Assembly: GCA_045649145.1 (NCBI GenBank)
Contig: JAZRPK010000035.1
Span: forward strand, 1 to 5,117
Length of the DNA: 5,117 nt
Origin: HGM11525 sp045649145
GTDB taxonomy: Bacteria > Bacillota > Clostridia > UBA1381
Direction: 5' to 3'
The notes beneath the pieces are model-generated. The model was not told the DNA's origin. It saw nothing but the letters and a program-made list of their open reading frames with translations, and ran no database searches. The position numbers and the translations under genes were made by a program. Shown here in pieces: positions 1-5,117 of the stretch. Position 1 is the first letter of the stretch. Each line of letters starts with the position of its first letter.

Positions 1-1218
1 TCGTTTTTGCACATCTTCAAAGGTTACCGATTCGAAAACTCTCGGATAATCAAAATAATCACCCTCGGTAAAAAGCTCTGTTATAAACGTATGGGCATAG
101 CCCTCAATATCATTAAAGGAACGGATATAGTCGCCCCATACGACCTTTTTGATACGGGTAAAATCCTCCTCCTTAAGCTCAACTGCTTTAAGCTCATTAA
201 TAATCTCGTCAAATACCTTTTGAGGATTCTTTGACTCGCCCTCAATGGCTGTAAAGCCGTATGCAATCTGCGGATTGAATTCTGCAGAGAAGCTGTTATT
301 GATAAGGCCTTCAGAATATAGTCTGTTATAAAGCTTAGTGCTTTTTCCAAAAAGCATCTCGCATAAAATATCCATTTCAATAGATTTTTTCATCAGCTTC
401 TCGCCGCCGTAGCCGACATCTGTGTCTTTCCAGCCAATCATAAAGAGCGGCTTTGCAACACTTATCGTCTGCTCGTGGTAAGAACTTGCTATCTCGTCAG
501 GTTCTTCGGGATAAATCCTCTCGATTTCCTCGGAAAACGGCTCGTTGTTTTTAATCCCGCTCTCTATTACTTCCAAGGTCTTTTCGGGGTCTAAATCGCC
601 TGTAACAAAGATTGCCATATTTGAAAGGTTATAGAAGGTATTGTAGCATTTATACAATAAATCTGCGTCAATATGCGAAATACTCTCCACAGTACCTGCA
701 ATATCAAGCTTGACAGGGTGATTGTGATAGAGGCAACCAAGCAGATTAAAGAAAACCCGCCACGGTGCATTGTCATCATACATCTTGATTTCCTGACCTA
801 TTATACCCTGCTCCTTTTCGACACTTTCCTTTGTAAAATACGGACTTTGGACATAGTCCATAAGCGTTTTTAAGTTATCGAAAAAGCAATCTGTCGAGGA
901 AAAGAGATAACCTGTCATATTAAAGCTTGTAAACGCATTGGCATTTCCGCCAAACTGGGAAAATTTGTCAAATACATTGCTACCATCAGGCTGATCGAAC
1001 ATCTTATGCTCGAGGTAATGTGCAATTCCGTCGGGTACTTCGGTTATTTTGTCTTCGCCCGGGACCTTGAACTTAGAGTCAACAGAGCCGTAGCGTGTAC
1101 CGAAAATAGCATAGCTTGAGCTATAATCCTTTCTCGGCATAATGTAGATGGACAAGCCGCTTGGATGCTTTTTATAATAAAGGCTTTCGCCCGTTAATTT
1201 GTCATATCTTTTTTCCAT
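1..1218 (-). CDS. ymfH: M16 family zinc metallopeptidase, catalytic YmfH-like subunit (C-terminus cut by window edge)
   Basis: Predicted cytoplasmic zinc-dependent peptidase of the M16 (pitrilysin/insulinase-fold) family, closest in layout to Bacillus YmfH. Translation from the ATG at 1218 stays open to base 1, giving 406 residues; the family is usually about 425-430, so only some 20 residues should be missing. The inverted zinc motif HxxEH is intact as HYLEH at residues 67-71. The expected third ligand is Glu143, in EQGIIGQE (136-143). The second M16 domain follows, with LYNRLYSEGL near 297-306. There is no signal peptide. The start is supported by AAGGAG at 1234-1229, 10 nt upstream, inside the end of the preceding gene. 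The ATG lies 17 nt before the end of that YmfF-like gene, so the two are very probably translationally coupled and form a heterodimer. The peptide substrate cannot be told from sequence. Family assignment is secure; orthology to ymfH is likely but inferred. Confidence 0.93.
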   Translation of the reverse strand, partial: MEKRYDKLTGESLYYKKHPSGLSIYIMPRKDYSSSYAIFGTRYGSVDSKFKVPGEDKITEVPDGIAHYLEHKMFDQPDGSNVFDKFSQFGGNANAFTSFNMTGYLFSSTDCFFDNLKTLMDYVQSPYFTKESVEKEQGIIGQEIKMYDDNAPWRVFFNLLGCLYHNHPVKLDIAGTVESISHIDADLLYKCYNTFYNLSNMAIFVTGDLDPEKTLEVIESGIKNNEPFSEEIERIYPEEPDEIASSYHEQTISVAKPLFMIGWKDTDVGYGGEKLMKKSIEMDILCEMLFGKSTKLYNRLYSEGLINNSFSAEFNPQIAYGFTAIEGESKNPQKVFDEIINELKAVELKEEDFTRIKKVVWGDYIRSFNDIEGYAHTFITELFTEGDYFDYPRVFESVTFEDVQKR

Positions 1219-2491
1219 CGGCTGCTTGCTCCTTCCCCGCAAGATAATATACACTGTTAAGCTTTATATTTTTTGCAGCATCGGTTACATCTTTTTTAGT
1301 AACCGCATCAATCTTCTTGATATAATACGAAATATCATAGTTTGTTCCTGCAACCTTTTCGCCAAGGTAGAAGCTTTGCATATAAAGCTGGTCATCATAG
1401 TAGGAATTTAGACTGTTTATCAAAGACATCTTAGCAGCTGTAAATTCCTCTTCGGTAATATTGCCGTTTTTAAGTTCCTCAAGCTGCACCAGAATTTCAT
1501 CATATGCTTTTTGGAAGTTGCTAAACTCAACACCCGCATTAACCGCGATAAATCCCTTAAACTTGTGCAGCTGGCTGCCTGCATAATATGCTAAGCTTAG
1601 CTTTTCGCGCACGTTATTAAAGAGCTTGGAATGTGCACCGCCGCCAAATATGCTGTTAGCAACTACCATTCCCCAGTTAGCCTCATCTGTCGGTTTGATG
1701 TTGGTTGTAAAGCTCATAGCAAGCTTACCTTGCGTAACGTCCATATTGTCGGTAACAGTTTTGACCTCGTCTGTTTCCTTTAGTATCTCAGACGAGGGGA
1801 TTTCAGAAGGCATAAATGCCATATTCTTAACCAAATCTGACAGGCGGCTGCAAACCTCGTCAATATCTGCATCACCTGCAATATATACATCTATCGGCGA
1901 GGATATTATCATATTTTTATAATATTCATAAAGCTCACGATTATCAATTTGGGATACGGTTTCTTCATCACCGAGTCTTGAAACAGCGTACGCTGTACCC
2001 TCGCTTGTAATCTGGCAAAGACGCTCGTTTGCATAGGTTCTTTTATCATTGACAGCCGCTCTTATGCGGTCTATCAGGTTTTTCTTCTCCCCAGAGAATA
2101 CCGCATCATCAAACTGTCCGTCTGTTGTTTTAGGTTCAAATATAACGCCAAATAAAACGGATAGAAGCTCACTTAAAAGCTTTTCGCCGCCGATAATATA
2201 CTTATCTGAAATACACTCTGCCTCAAATGAGAGGATATGGTCCTCGCCCTTTTTGTTTACTCCTGCAGCAAGGGTTGCGCCATATAACTCATCGAGTCTT
2301 TTGGTAAGAAGCTCACGGCTGGGATAATCCTTTGAGCCTTGCTTTAATACCGACGCCAAAAGTGCATTAGATGACGCCGTCTTACTGTCAAGCTGACAAT
2401 GGATATAAAAGCCAATCGTGGTTGTTTTAAGCTTTCCCATAGGAATATAGGAAACTGTAATATTTTCATTTACTGTTCTGGACTGTAGCAT
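1202..2491 (-). CDS. ymfF: M16 family peptidase-like protein, non-catalytic YmfF-like subunit
   Basis: A 429-residue M16-fold protein, the usual length for Bacillus YmfF-type proteins (about 425). Where active members carry HxxEH, this protein reads ALLAS (residues 43-47), so it has no zinc ligands and is predicted to be catalytically inert. The C-terminal M16 domain is well kept: GGGAHSKLFNNVREKLSLAY around 283-302 holds the Arg295 and Tyr302 that in two-subunit M16B enzymes help bind substrate in the partner's active site. No signal peptide or membrane segment is visible. The ATG at 2491 is preceded by GGAGG (2502-2498) with a 6-nt spacer. The gene is the first of a two-gene unit: its TGA (1204-1202) lies inside the next gene, which encodes the HxxEH-containing subunit. 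The likely role is structural and substrate-binding partner of that enzyme. The M16 family and the missing motif are seen directly; heterodimer formation is inferred from known M16B pairs. Confidence 0.93.
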   Translation of the reverse strand: MLQSRTVNENITVSYIPMGKLKTTTIGFYIHCQLDSKTASSNALLASVLKQGSKDYPSRELLTKRLDELYGATLAAGVNKKGEDHILSFEAECISDKYIIGGEKLLSELLSVLFGVIFEPKTTDGQFDDAVFSGEKKNLIDRIRAAVNDKRTYANERLCQITSEGTAYAVSRLGDEETVSQIDNRELYEYYKNMIISSPIDVYIAGDADIDEVCSRLSDLVKNMAFMPSEIPSSEILKETDEVKTVTDNMDVTQGKLAMSFTTNIKPTDEANWGMVVANSIFGGGAHSKLFNNVREKLSLAYYAGSQLHKFKGFIAVNAGVEFSNFQKAYDEILVQLEELKNGNITEEEFTAAKMSLINSLNSYYDDQLYMQSFYLGEKVAGTNYDISYYIKKIDAVTKKDVTDAAKNIKLNSVYYLAGKEQAADGKKI

Positions 2492-2507
2492 TGATAACCT
2501 CCGAAAA

Positions 2508-2524
2508 GTAAAGCAACACTTTAC
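2508..2524 (-). other. small hairpin in the leader of the M16 transcript
   Basis: Inverted repeat GTAAAG-N5-CTTTAC: a perfect 6-bp stem with a 5-nt loop. It lies between the sigma-A promoter and the ymfF ribosome-binding site, starting about 5 nt after the predicted transcription start. On the minus strand TTTT follows directly (2507-2504), then the GGAGG site. The stem is AT-rich and too weak to call a terminator. It could be a 5' mRNA-stabilising hairpin, a protein-binding palindrome, or chance. The symmetry is seen directly; any role is speculative. Confidence 0.35.
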
Positions 2525-2535
2525 ATAATGGATAT

Positions 2536-2564
2536 ATTTTACATCTTTTTTTTAGCTGTGTCAA
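2536..2564 (-). promoter_or_regulatory. sigma-A type promoter for the ymfF-ymfH pair
   Basis: Read on the minus strand, a perfect -35 TTGACA (2564-2559) is followed by an optimal 17-bp spacer (2558-2542) containing an A8 run, then a -10 TAAAAT (2541-2536) differing from consensus at one base. Transcription would start near 2529, giving a leader of about 38 nt before the ymfF ATG. The -35 begins only 3 nt after the gpr stop codon, so the M16 pair can be transcribed independently of the upstream dacF-gpr genes. No terminator separates them, so readthrough from gpr is also possible. Confidence 0.8.
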
Positions 2565-2567
2565 GGT

Positions 2568-3395
2568 CTACCCGATGTAGCTTTCTATTTCGTCCATTCT
2601 AAGCTCAGGGTGTGCGGCTAAGTTGATTCCGTTTGCAATCGTTTTGGCAGCGCGGTCTATTACGAGGTCAATGTCCTTTGGTGTAACTACGAGAGATTTT
2701 CCCTCCCATTTTCCACCCGATAAAACCTCTGCATCAACAACTGTCGGAACGCCGATTGCTATAACAGGCACACCGAGCATTTCCTCGTTTATTGCATTGC
2801 GTCTGTTTCCCACACCTCCGCCGGGAGTAAGACCTGTATCGGAAACCTGAACGGTGGTAGAAATATTCTCAGCATCGCTTGCCGCAAAAGCATCTACTGC
2901 GATTACCAAATCAGGCTTCTTCTCATTTATAACACCTCGCAATATCTCCGAGGTTTCCATTCCCGTTGTGCCAAGTACACCAGGGGCAATGGCAGATACT
3001 CTCCCGAGTTTTTCGACAAAATCGTAGTTAAGCTGTTGTTTTATATGGTTGGTGACAAACACCCTTGAAACAACCTCCGGTCCGAGTGCATCAGGGGTAA
3101 TGCTTCTGTTACCAAGACCTGCAACCAATATATCCGATTTTGTTTCTGCAAGGCTTTTAATACTGTCTGCCAAAAGCTCACAAACCTTCTGGTACACATC
3201 TGTATCGTGCAAAAGCTCTTCTGCCTTAATTGTGATATATCTGCCCTTTGGTTTACCAAGCCTTTTAGCTGCCTCATCCGTTTCGATAATAACCTCTGTA
3301 AGCTCTGCCCCGTCATAGTTGGTTGTCTTTACGCTGACACCCTCGCCCGCTGCGGATTTATGTGCCTCTATTGCAAGGTCTGTTCTGTTTAGCAC
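2568..3395 (-). CDS. gpr: GPR endopeptidase (spore germination protease), compact form
   Basis: Aspartic endopeptidase of family A25 that starts degradation of DNA-protecting alpha/beta small acid-soluble spore proteins (SASPs) during germination. Hallmarks are RTDLAIEAH (residues 4-12), GLGN plus TPDALGP (93-106), VDAFAA (167-172), TPGGGVGNRR (190-199) and IGVPTVVDA (214-222). Asp102 and Asp168 match the two catalytic aspartates of Bacillus megaterium GPR (127 and 193) and keep the same 66-residue spacing. The GTG start is forced: an in-frame TAA, the dacF stop, lies five codons upstream with no usable start between, and AAGGGGG (3409-3403) sits 7 nt ahead. The protein has 275 residues against roughly 370 in Bacillus. 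Most of the difference is a missing stretch between IGVPTVVDA and VVTPKDID. Bacillus GPR is a zymogen cut at TD/LAVE; the equivalent here would remove only six residues. It is the second gene of a tight operon after dacF, fitting forespore expression. Confidence 0.97.
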   Translation of the reverse strand: MLNRTDLAIEAHKSAAGEGVSVKTTNYDGAELTEVIIETDEAAKRLGKPKGRYITIKAEELLHDTDVYQKVCELLADSIKSLAETKSDILVAGLGNRSITPDALGPEVVSRVFVTNHIKQQLNYDFVEKLGRVSAIAPGVLGTTGMETSEILRGVINEKKPDLVIAVDAFAASDAENISTTVQVSDTGLTPGGGVGNRRNAINEEMLGVPVIAIGVPTVVDAEVLSGGKWEGKSLVVTPKDIDLVIDRAAKTIANGINLAAHPELRMDEIESYIG

Positions 3396-3402
3396 CGCTA
3401 TT

Positions 3403-3409
3403 CCCCCTT
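3403..3409 (-). promoter_or_regulatory. gpr ribosome-binding site overlapping the dacF stop codon
   Basis: AAGGGGG on the minus strand, 7 nt before the GTG start of gpr. Its AA is the last two bases of the dacF TAA stop codon (3410-3408). A ribosome terminating on dacF therefore covers the gpr initiation site, the usual geometry for translational coupling. The site also decides the GTG start of gpr. Confidence 0.8.
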
Positions 3410-4538
3410 ACGCACCGACTATGCTCTTTAGGATATCTGAGAGTATGGCAAGAAAGCTTTTCTTTTCCACATCACACTCAGCGACAAGGTCGACCTCGCC
3501 TACTACCTTTTCTCCCATAACAAATTCCGCTTTCCCTATTACCTCACCAGCCGTAACGGGAGCTGTTATTTTTTCGGCTAAGGTAATATTTGTTTCTATT
3601 TCGGTCATATCGTTTTTGTTTACGACCTCGGAAAAATCTGTTGCCGCAACTGCAGGGAGTGTGTCCAAAACACCCTTTCTTACCTCAACCATACCCATTT
3701 TTTCGCCCTTTGAAACAGGTCTTATAACTCTGTAATTGGCAAAGCCGTAATCAAGCAAAGTGCTTGCATCTGCAAAGCGTTCTTTTGAGGTGGGAGCACC
3801 TAAGACTACTGAAATAAGTGAGAGCCCGTCTCTTGTTGCACTTGCGCAAAGGCAACAGCCTGCAAGGTCTGTCGAGCCTGTTTTTAGTCCTGTTGCACCA
3901 CGGTAAAAACGTACAAGCTTATTGGTGTTTGCAAGCTCGAATTTGCCGTCACGAAGACTGTCTGTCCATATTGTTGTATAGTCAAAAATCTTCTCGTGCT
4001 TGCAAAGCTCACGTGCCATAATCGCAACATCACGTGCAGACGAATAGTGCCCGTCTGCATCAAGTCCGTTTGTGTTTATGAAGTGAGTGTTTTTCATACC
4101 AAGCTCCTCGGCACGCTTGTTCATACGTGCAACAAAAGCCTCAACACTGCCGCTGATATGCTCCGCCATGGCGACGCAACCATCGTTTGCTGATGCAACC
4201 GCAATACCCTTTAGCATATCGCTAACCGACAATACCTCGCCAGTTTCCAAAAACATTGTAGAGCCGCCCATACTCATTGCGTACTCGCTGACAGTAACCT
4301 CGTCAGCAAGAGTCATTCTGCCCGAGTCAATCTCCTCCATTATTAAGAGCATTGTCATTATCTTGGTAACGCTTGCAATTGGAAGCTGTGAATCCGCCTC
4401 CTTTTCGTGCAAAACCTTGCCTGTTTCCTGCTCAATCAGTATAGCTGCTTTAGCTGATGTTGTAATATCCTCGGCATATGCAGGTATATTCATCGCAAAA
4501 AGCGATAATGCTAGTATAATCGAAAATATTTTTTTCAT
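3408..4538 (-). CDS. dacF: D-alanyl-D-alanine carboxypeptidase, DacF-like (family S11 penicillin-binding protein)
   Basis: Secreted serine DD-carboxypeptidase that removes the terminal D-Ala from peptidoglycan stem peptides. Residues 1-22 are a signal peptide: MKK, a hydrophobic core, then AYA with predicted cleavage after Ala22. The three active-site motifs are present in order: SVTK with nucleophile Ser56 and Lys59, SAN at 116-118, and KTG at 219-221. A beta-rich PBP5 C-terminal domain (about 275-355) and a short amphipathic tail (about 361-376), the usual membrane anchor, follow. Length (376) and stretches such as TKIMTMLLIMEEIDSG, SMGGSTMFLETGE and MLKGIAVAS resemble Bacillus DacF more than DacA, which is longer. 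In Bacillus DacF acts in the forespore on spore peptidoglycan cross-linking; the gpr partner 12 nt downstream fits that. AAAGGA (4556-4551) lies 12 nt before the ATG, slightly far. Family is certain; the DacF rather than DacB assignment is inferred. Confidence 0.95.
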   Translation of the reverse strand: MKKIFSIILALSLFAMNIPAYAEDITTSAKAAILIEQETGKVLHEKEADSQLPIASVTKIMTMLLIMEEIDSGRMTLADEVTVSEYAMSMGGSTMFLETGEVLSVSDMLKGIAVASANDGCVAMAEHISGSVEAFVARMNKRAEELGMKNTHFINTNGLDADGHYSSARDVAIMARELCKHEKIFDYTTIWTDSLRDGKFELANTNKLVRFYRGATGLKTGSTDLAGCCLCASATRDGLSLISVVLGAPTSKERFADASTLLDYGFANYRVIRPVSKGEKMGMVEVRKGVLDTLPAVAATDFSEVVNKNDMTEIETNITLAEKITAPVTAGEVIGKAEFVMGEKVVGEVDLVAECDVEKKSFLAILSDILKSIVGA

Positions 4539-4566
4539 TTTTTAGACCATTCCTTTCTTTTTTGCT

Positions 4567-4595
4567 TATTATTCGCTCTTTATTGCAATTTATTC
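4567..4595 (-). promoter_or_regulatory. candidate forespore (sigma-F/sigma-G type) promoter for dacF-gpr
   Basis: Minus strand: GAATA (4595-4591) fits the sigma-G -35 core GHATR. After 17 bp, AATAATA (4573-4567) fits the sigma-G -10 CATWHTA at six of seven positions. The wider GCGAATAATA (4576-4567) fits the sigma-F -10 GGNNANAHTR with one mismatch. Transcription would start near 4560, leaving about 22 nt that include the dacF ribosome-binding site. A terminator directly upstream means dacF needs its own promoter here, and no convincing sigma-A pair is visible in the gap. These motifs are degenerate and the region AT-rich, so chance matching is a real possibility. Confidence 0.4.
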
Positions 4596-4601
4596 TTAAG
4601 C

Positions 4602-4632
4602 AAAAAAATACCCGACCTGTTCGGTCGGGTAT
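4602..4632 (-). terminator. Rho-independent terminator of yebC
   Basis: On the minus strand a perfect 10-bp stem, ATACCCGACC (4632-4623) with GGTCGGGTAT (4617-4608), closes a 5-nt loop and runs directly into six T residues (4607-4602). The hairpin starts 10 nt after the yebC stop codon. GC-rich stem base, short loop and immediate T-tract make it a strong intrinsic terminator. The plus strand lacks a comparable T-run after the hairpin, so it acts in one direction. It separates yebC transcription from dacF-gpr. Confidence 0.95.
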
Positions 4633-4642
4633 CAGTTTAAGA

Positions 4643-5117
4643 TTATTCTTCATCATCGGGAGCGTCCCAGTTATGATATATGTTCTGGACATCATCATTG
4701 TCCTCGAGATTTTCGATAAGCTTAGTCATCATTTTAATTTGCTCTTCATCTGTGAGTGTTACCATTGTCTGCGGGACCATAGTAATCTCAGCATTTGAAA
4801 GCTCGTATTTGCCATCCAAAGCATCTCTTACAGTATGAAAATCGTCGGGAGCAGTTGTGATTTCGATACATTCCTCATCAATTTCGATGTCTTCTGCACC
4901 TGCCTCCAACGCATCCATTGTGATTGTATCCTCGTCTATACCGTCATTCTCGATAACGATTACGCCCTTGCGGTCGAACATAAAGCTTACACAGCCTGTC
5001 TGTCCCATATTACCGCCAAATTTATCAAAATAGTGGCGAACATCGGCAGCAGTACGGTTTCTGTTATCGGAAAGAGCCTCTACGATAACTGCAACACCGT
5101 TAGGGCCGTAACCCTCG
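4643..5117 (-). CDS. yebC: YebC/TACO1 family protein (N-terminus outside window)
   Basis: The last 157 residues of a protein normally about 240-246 long; the frame is open to the window edge, so about 85 N-terminal residues and the start are missing. The visible part begins at the family signature EGYGPNGVAVIVEALSDNRN, followed by RTAADVRHYFDKFGGNMG, SFMFDRKGVI, and the C-terminal NAEITMVPQ and LEDNDDVQNIYHNW segments, ending in an acidic tail. An internal ATG at 5008 lies inside this conserved region and is not the start. YebC proteins were long annotated as transcriptional regulators (PmpR). More recent work on bacterial YebC proteins and mitochondrial TACO1 points to a ribosome-associated role in relieving stalls at proline-rich sequences. 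Which subtype this is cannot be decided from the fragment. The protein is cytoplasmic. Its own terminator follows at once, so it is not co-transcribed with dacF. Confidence 0.96.
   Translation of the reverse strand, partial: EGYGPNGVAVIVEALSDNRNRTAADVRHYFDKFGGNMGQTGCVSFMFDRKGVIVIENDGIDEDTITMDALEAGAEDIEIDEECIEITTAPDDFHTVRDALDGKYELSNAEITMVPQTMVTLTDEEQIKMMTKLIENLEDNDDVQNIYHNWDAPDDEE

Noticed and set aside
2508..2524. Rho-independent terminator of gpr
   Set aside because: The stem is only 6 bp and AT-rich, the T-run is four bases, and it lies downstream of the sigma-A promoter where it would stop the M16 transcript. It is listed only as a hairpin.
2492..2567. Riboswitch or T-box ahead of the M16 genes
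   Set aside because: The predicted leader is only about 38 nt, too short for a structured riboswitch, and has no T-box or known aptamer motif.
3319..3735. A 138-codon plus-strand open frame spanning the gpr-dacF junction
   Set aside because: It is antisense to two confidently identified genes, is low-complexity in Ser/Thr/Ala, and has no family motif.
4087..4545. A 152-codon open frame on the plus strand, antisense to dacF
   Set aside because: It lies wholly opposite the signal peptide and catalytic domain of dacF, has no recognisable domain, and its composition mirrors the sense gene. It is a shadow.
4539..4601. Sigma-A promoter for dacF using TTGCTT or TTGCAA as the -35
   Set aside because: At 16-18 bp spacing neither is followed by a recognisable -10 hexamer.
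4450..4698. A minus-strand 82-codon frame across the yebC-dacF junction
   Set aside because: It runs through the yebC terminator and overlaps the ends of two real genes in another frame; no motif is seen.
4643..5008. Start of YebC at the internal ATG at 5008
   Set aside because: The same frame continues upstream to the window edge with the strongly conserved EGYGPNG and RTAADVRHYF segments, so the gene is partial rather than a short 121-residue protein.

Overview
The window looks like a chromosomal segment of an anaerobic, endospore-forming Firmicute (class Clostridia in the broad sense). The main evidence is a germination protease gene (gpr), found only in endospore formers, next to a DacF-type D-Ala-D-Ala carboxypeptidase. 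A YmfF/YmfH-type M16 peptidase pair and a clostridial-looking YebC protein agree with this. Base composition is moderate and Shine-Dalgarno sites are strong. The genus cannot be told from sequence reading alone.

All five genes lie on the minus strand, so transcription runs from high to low coordinates. In that order: (1) the C-terminal two thirds of a YebC/TACO1-family protein (5117-4643, start outside the window), closed by a textbook Rho-independent terminator (4632-4602). (2) A dacF-gpr operon (4538-2568): a secreted S11 carboxypeptidase, then the A25-family GPR protease, separated by 12 nt, with the gpr ribosome-binding site overlapping the dacF stop codon. The short gap ahead of dacF has no good sigma-A promoter but holds a candidate forespore (sigma-F/sigma-G type) promoter. 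(3) A strong sigma-A promoter just after gpr (2564-2536), driving an overlapping pair of M16 peptidase-family genes: a YmfF-like subunit without the zinc motif (2491-1202) and a YmfH-like subunit with an intact HxxEH motif (1218-1, last residues outside the window).

The layout suggests three transcription units: housekeeping yebC; a sporulation/germination unit pairing spore peptidoglycan modification (DacF) with degradation of small acid-soluble spore proteins (GPR); and a vegetatively expressed two-subunit M16 metallopeptidase. Coding density is high; no intergenic gap exceeds about 105 bp. I found no RNA genes, mobile elements, CRISPR arrays or plus-strand genes.

I see no undescribed multi-gene system here. 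The points most worth a second look are the compact GPR with a very short propeptide, the putative forespore promoter ahead of dacF-gpr, the tight dacF-gpr coupling, and the catalytic/non-catalytic M16 pair.
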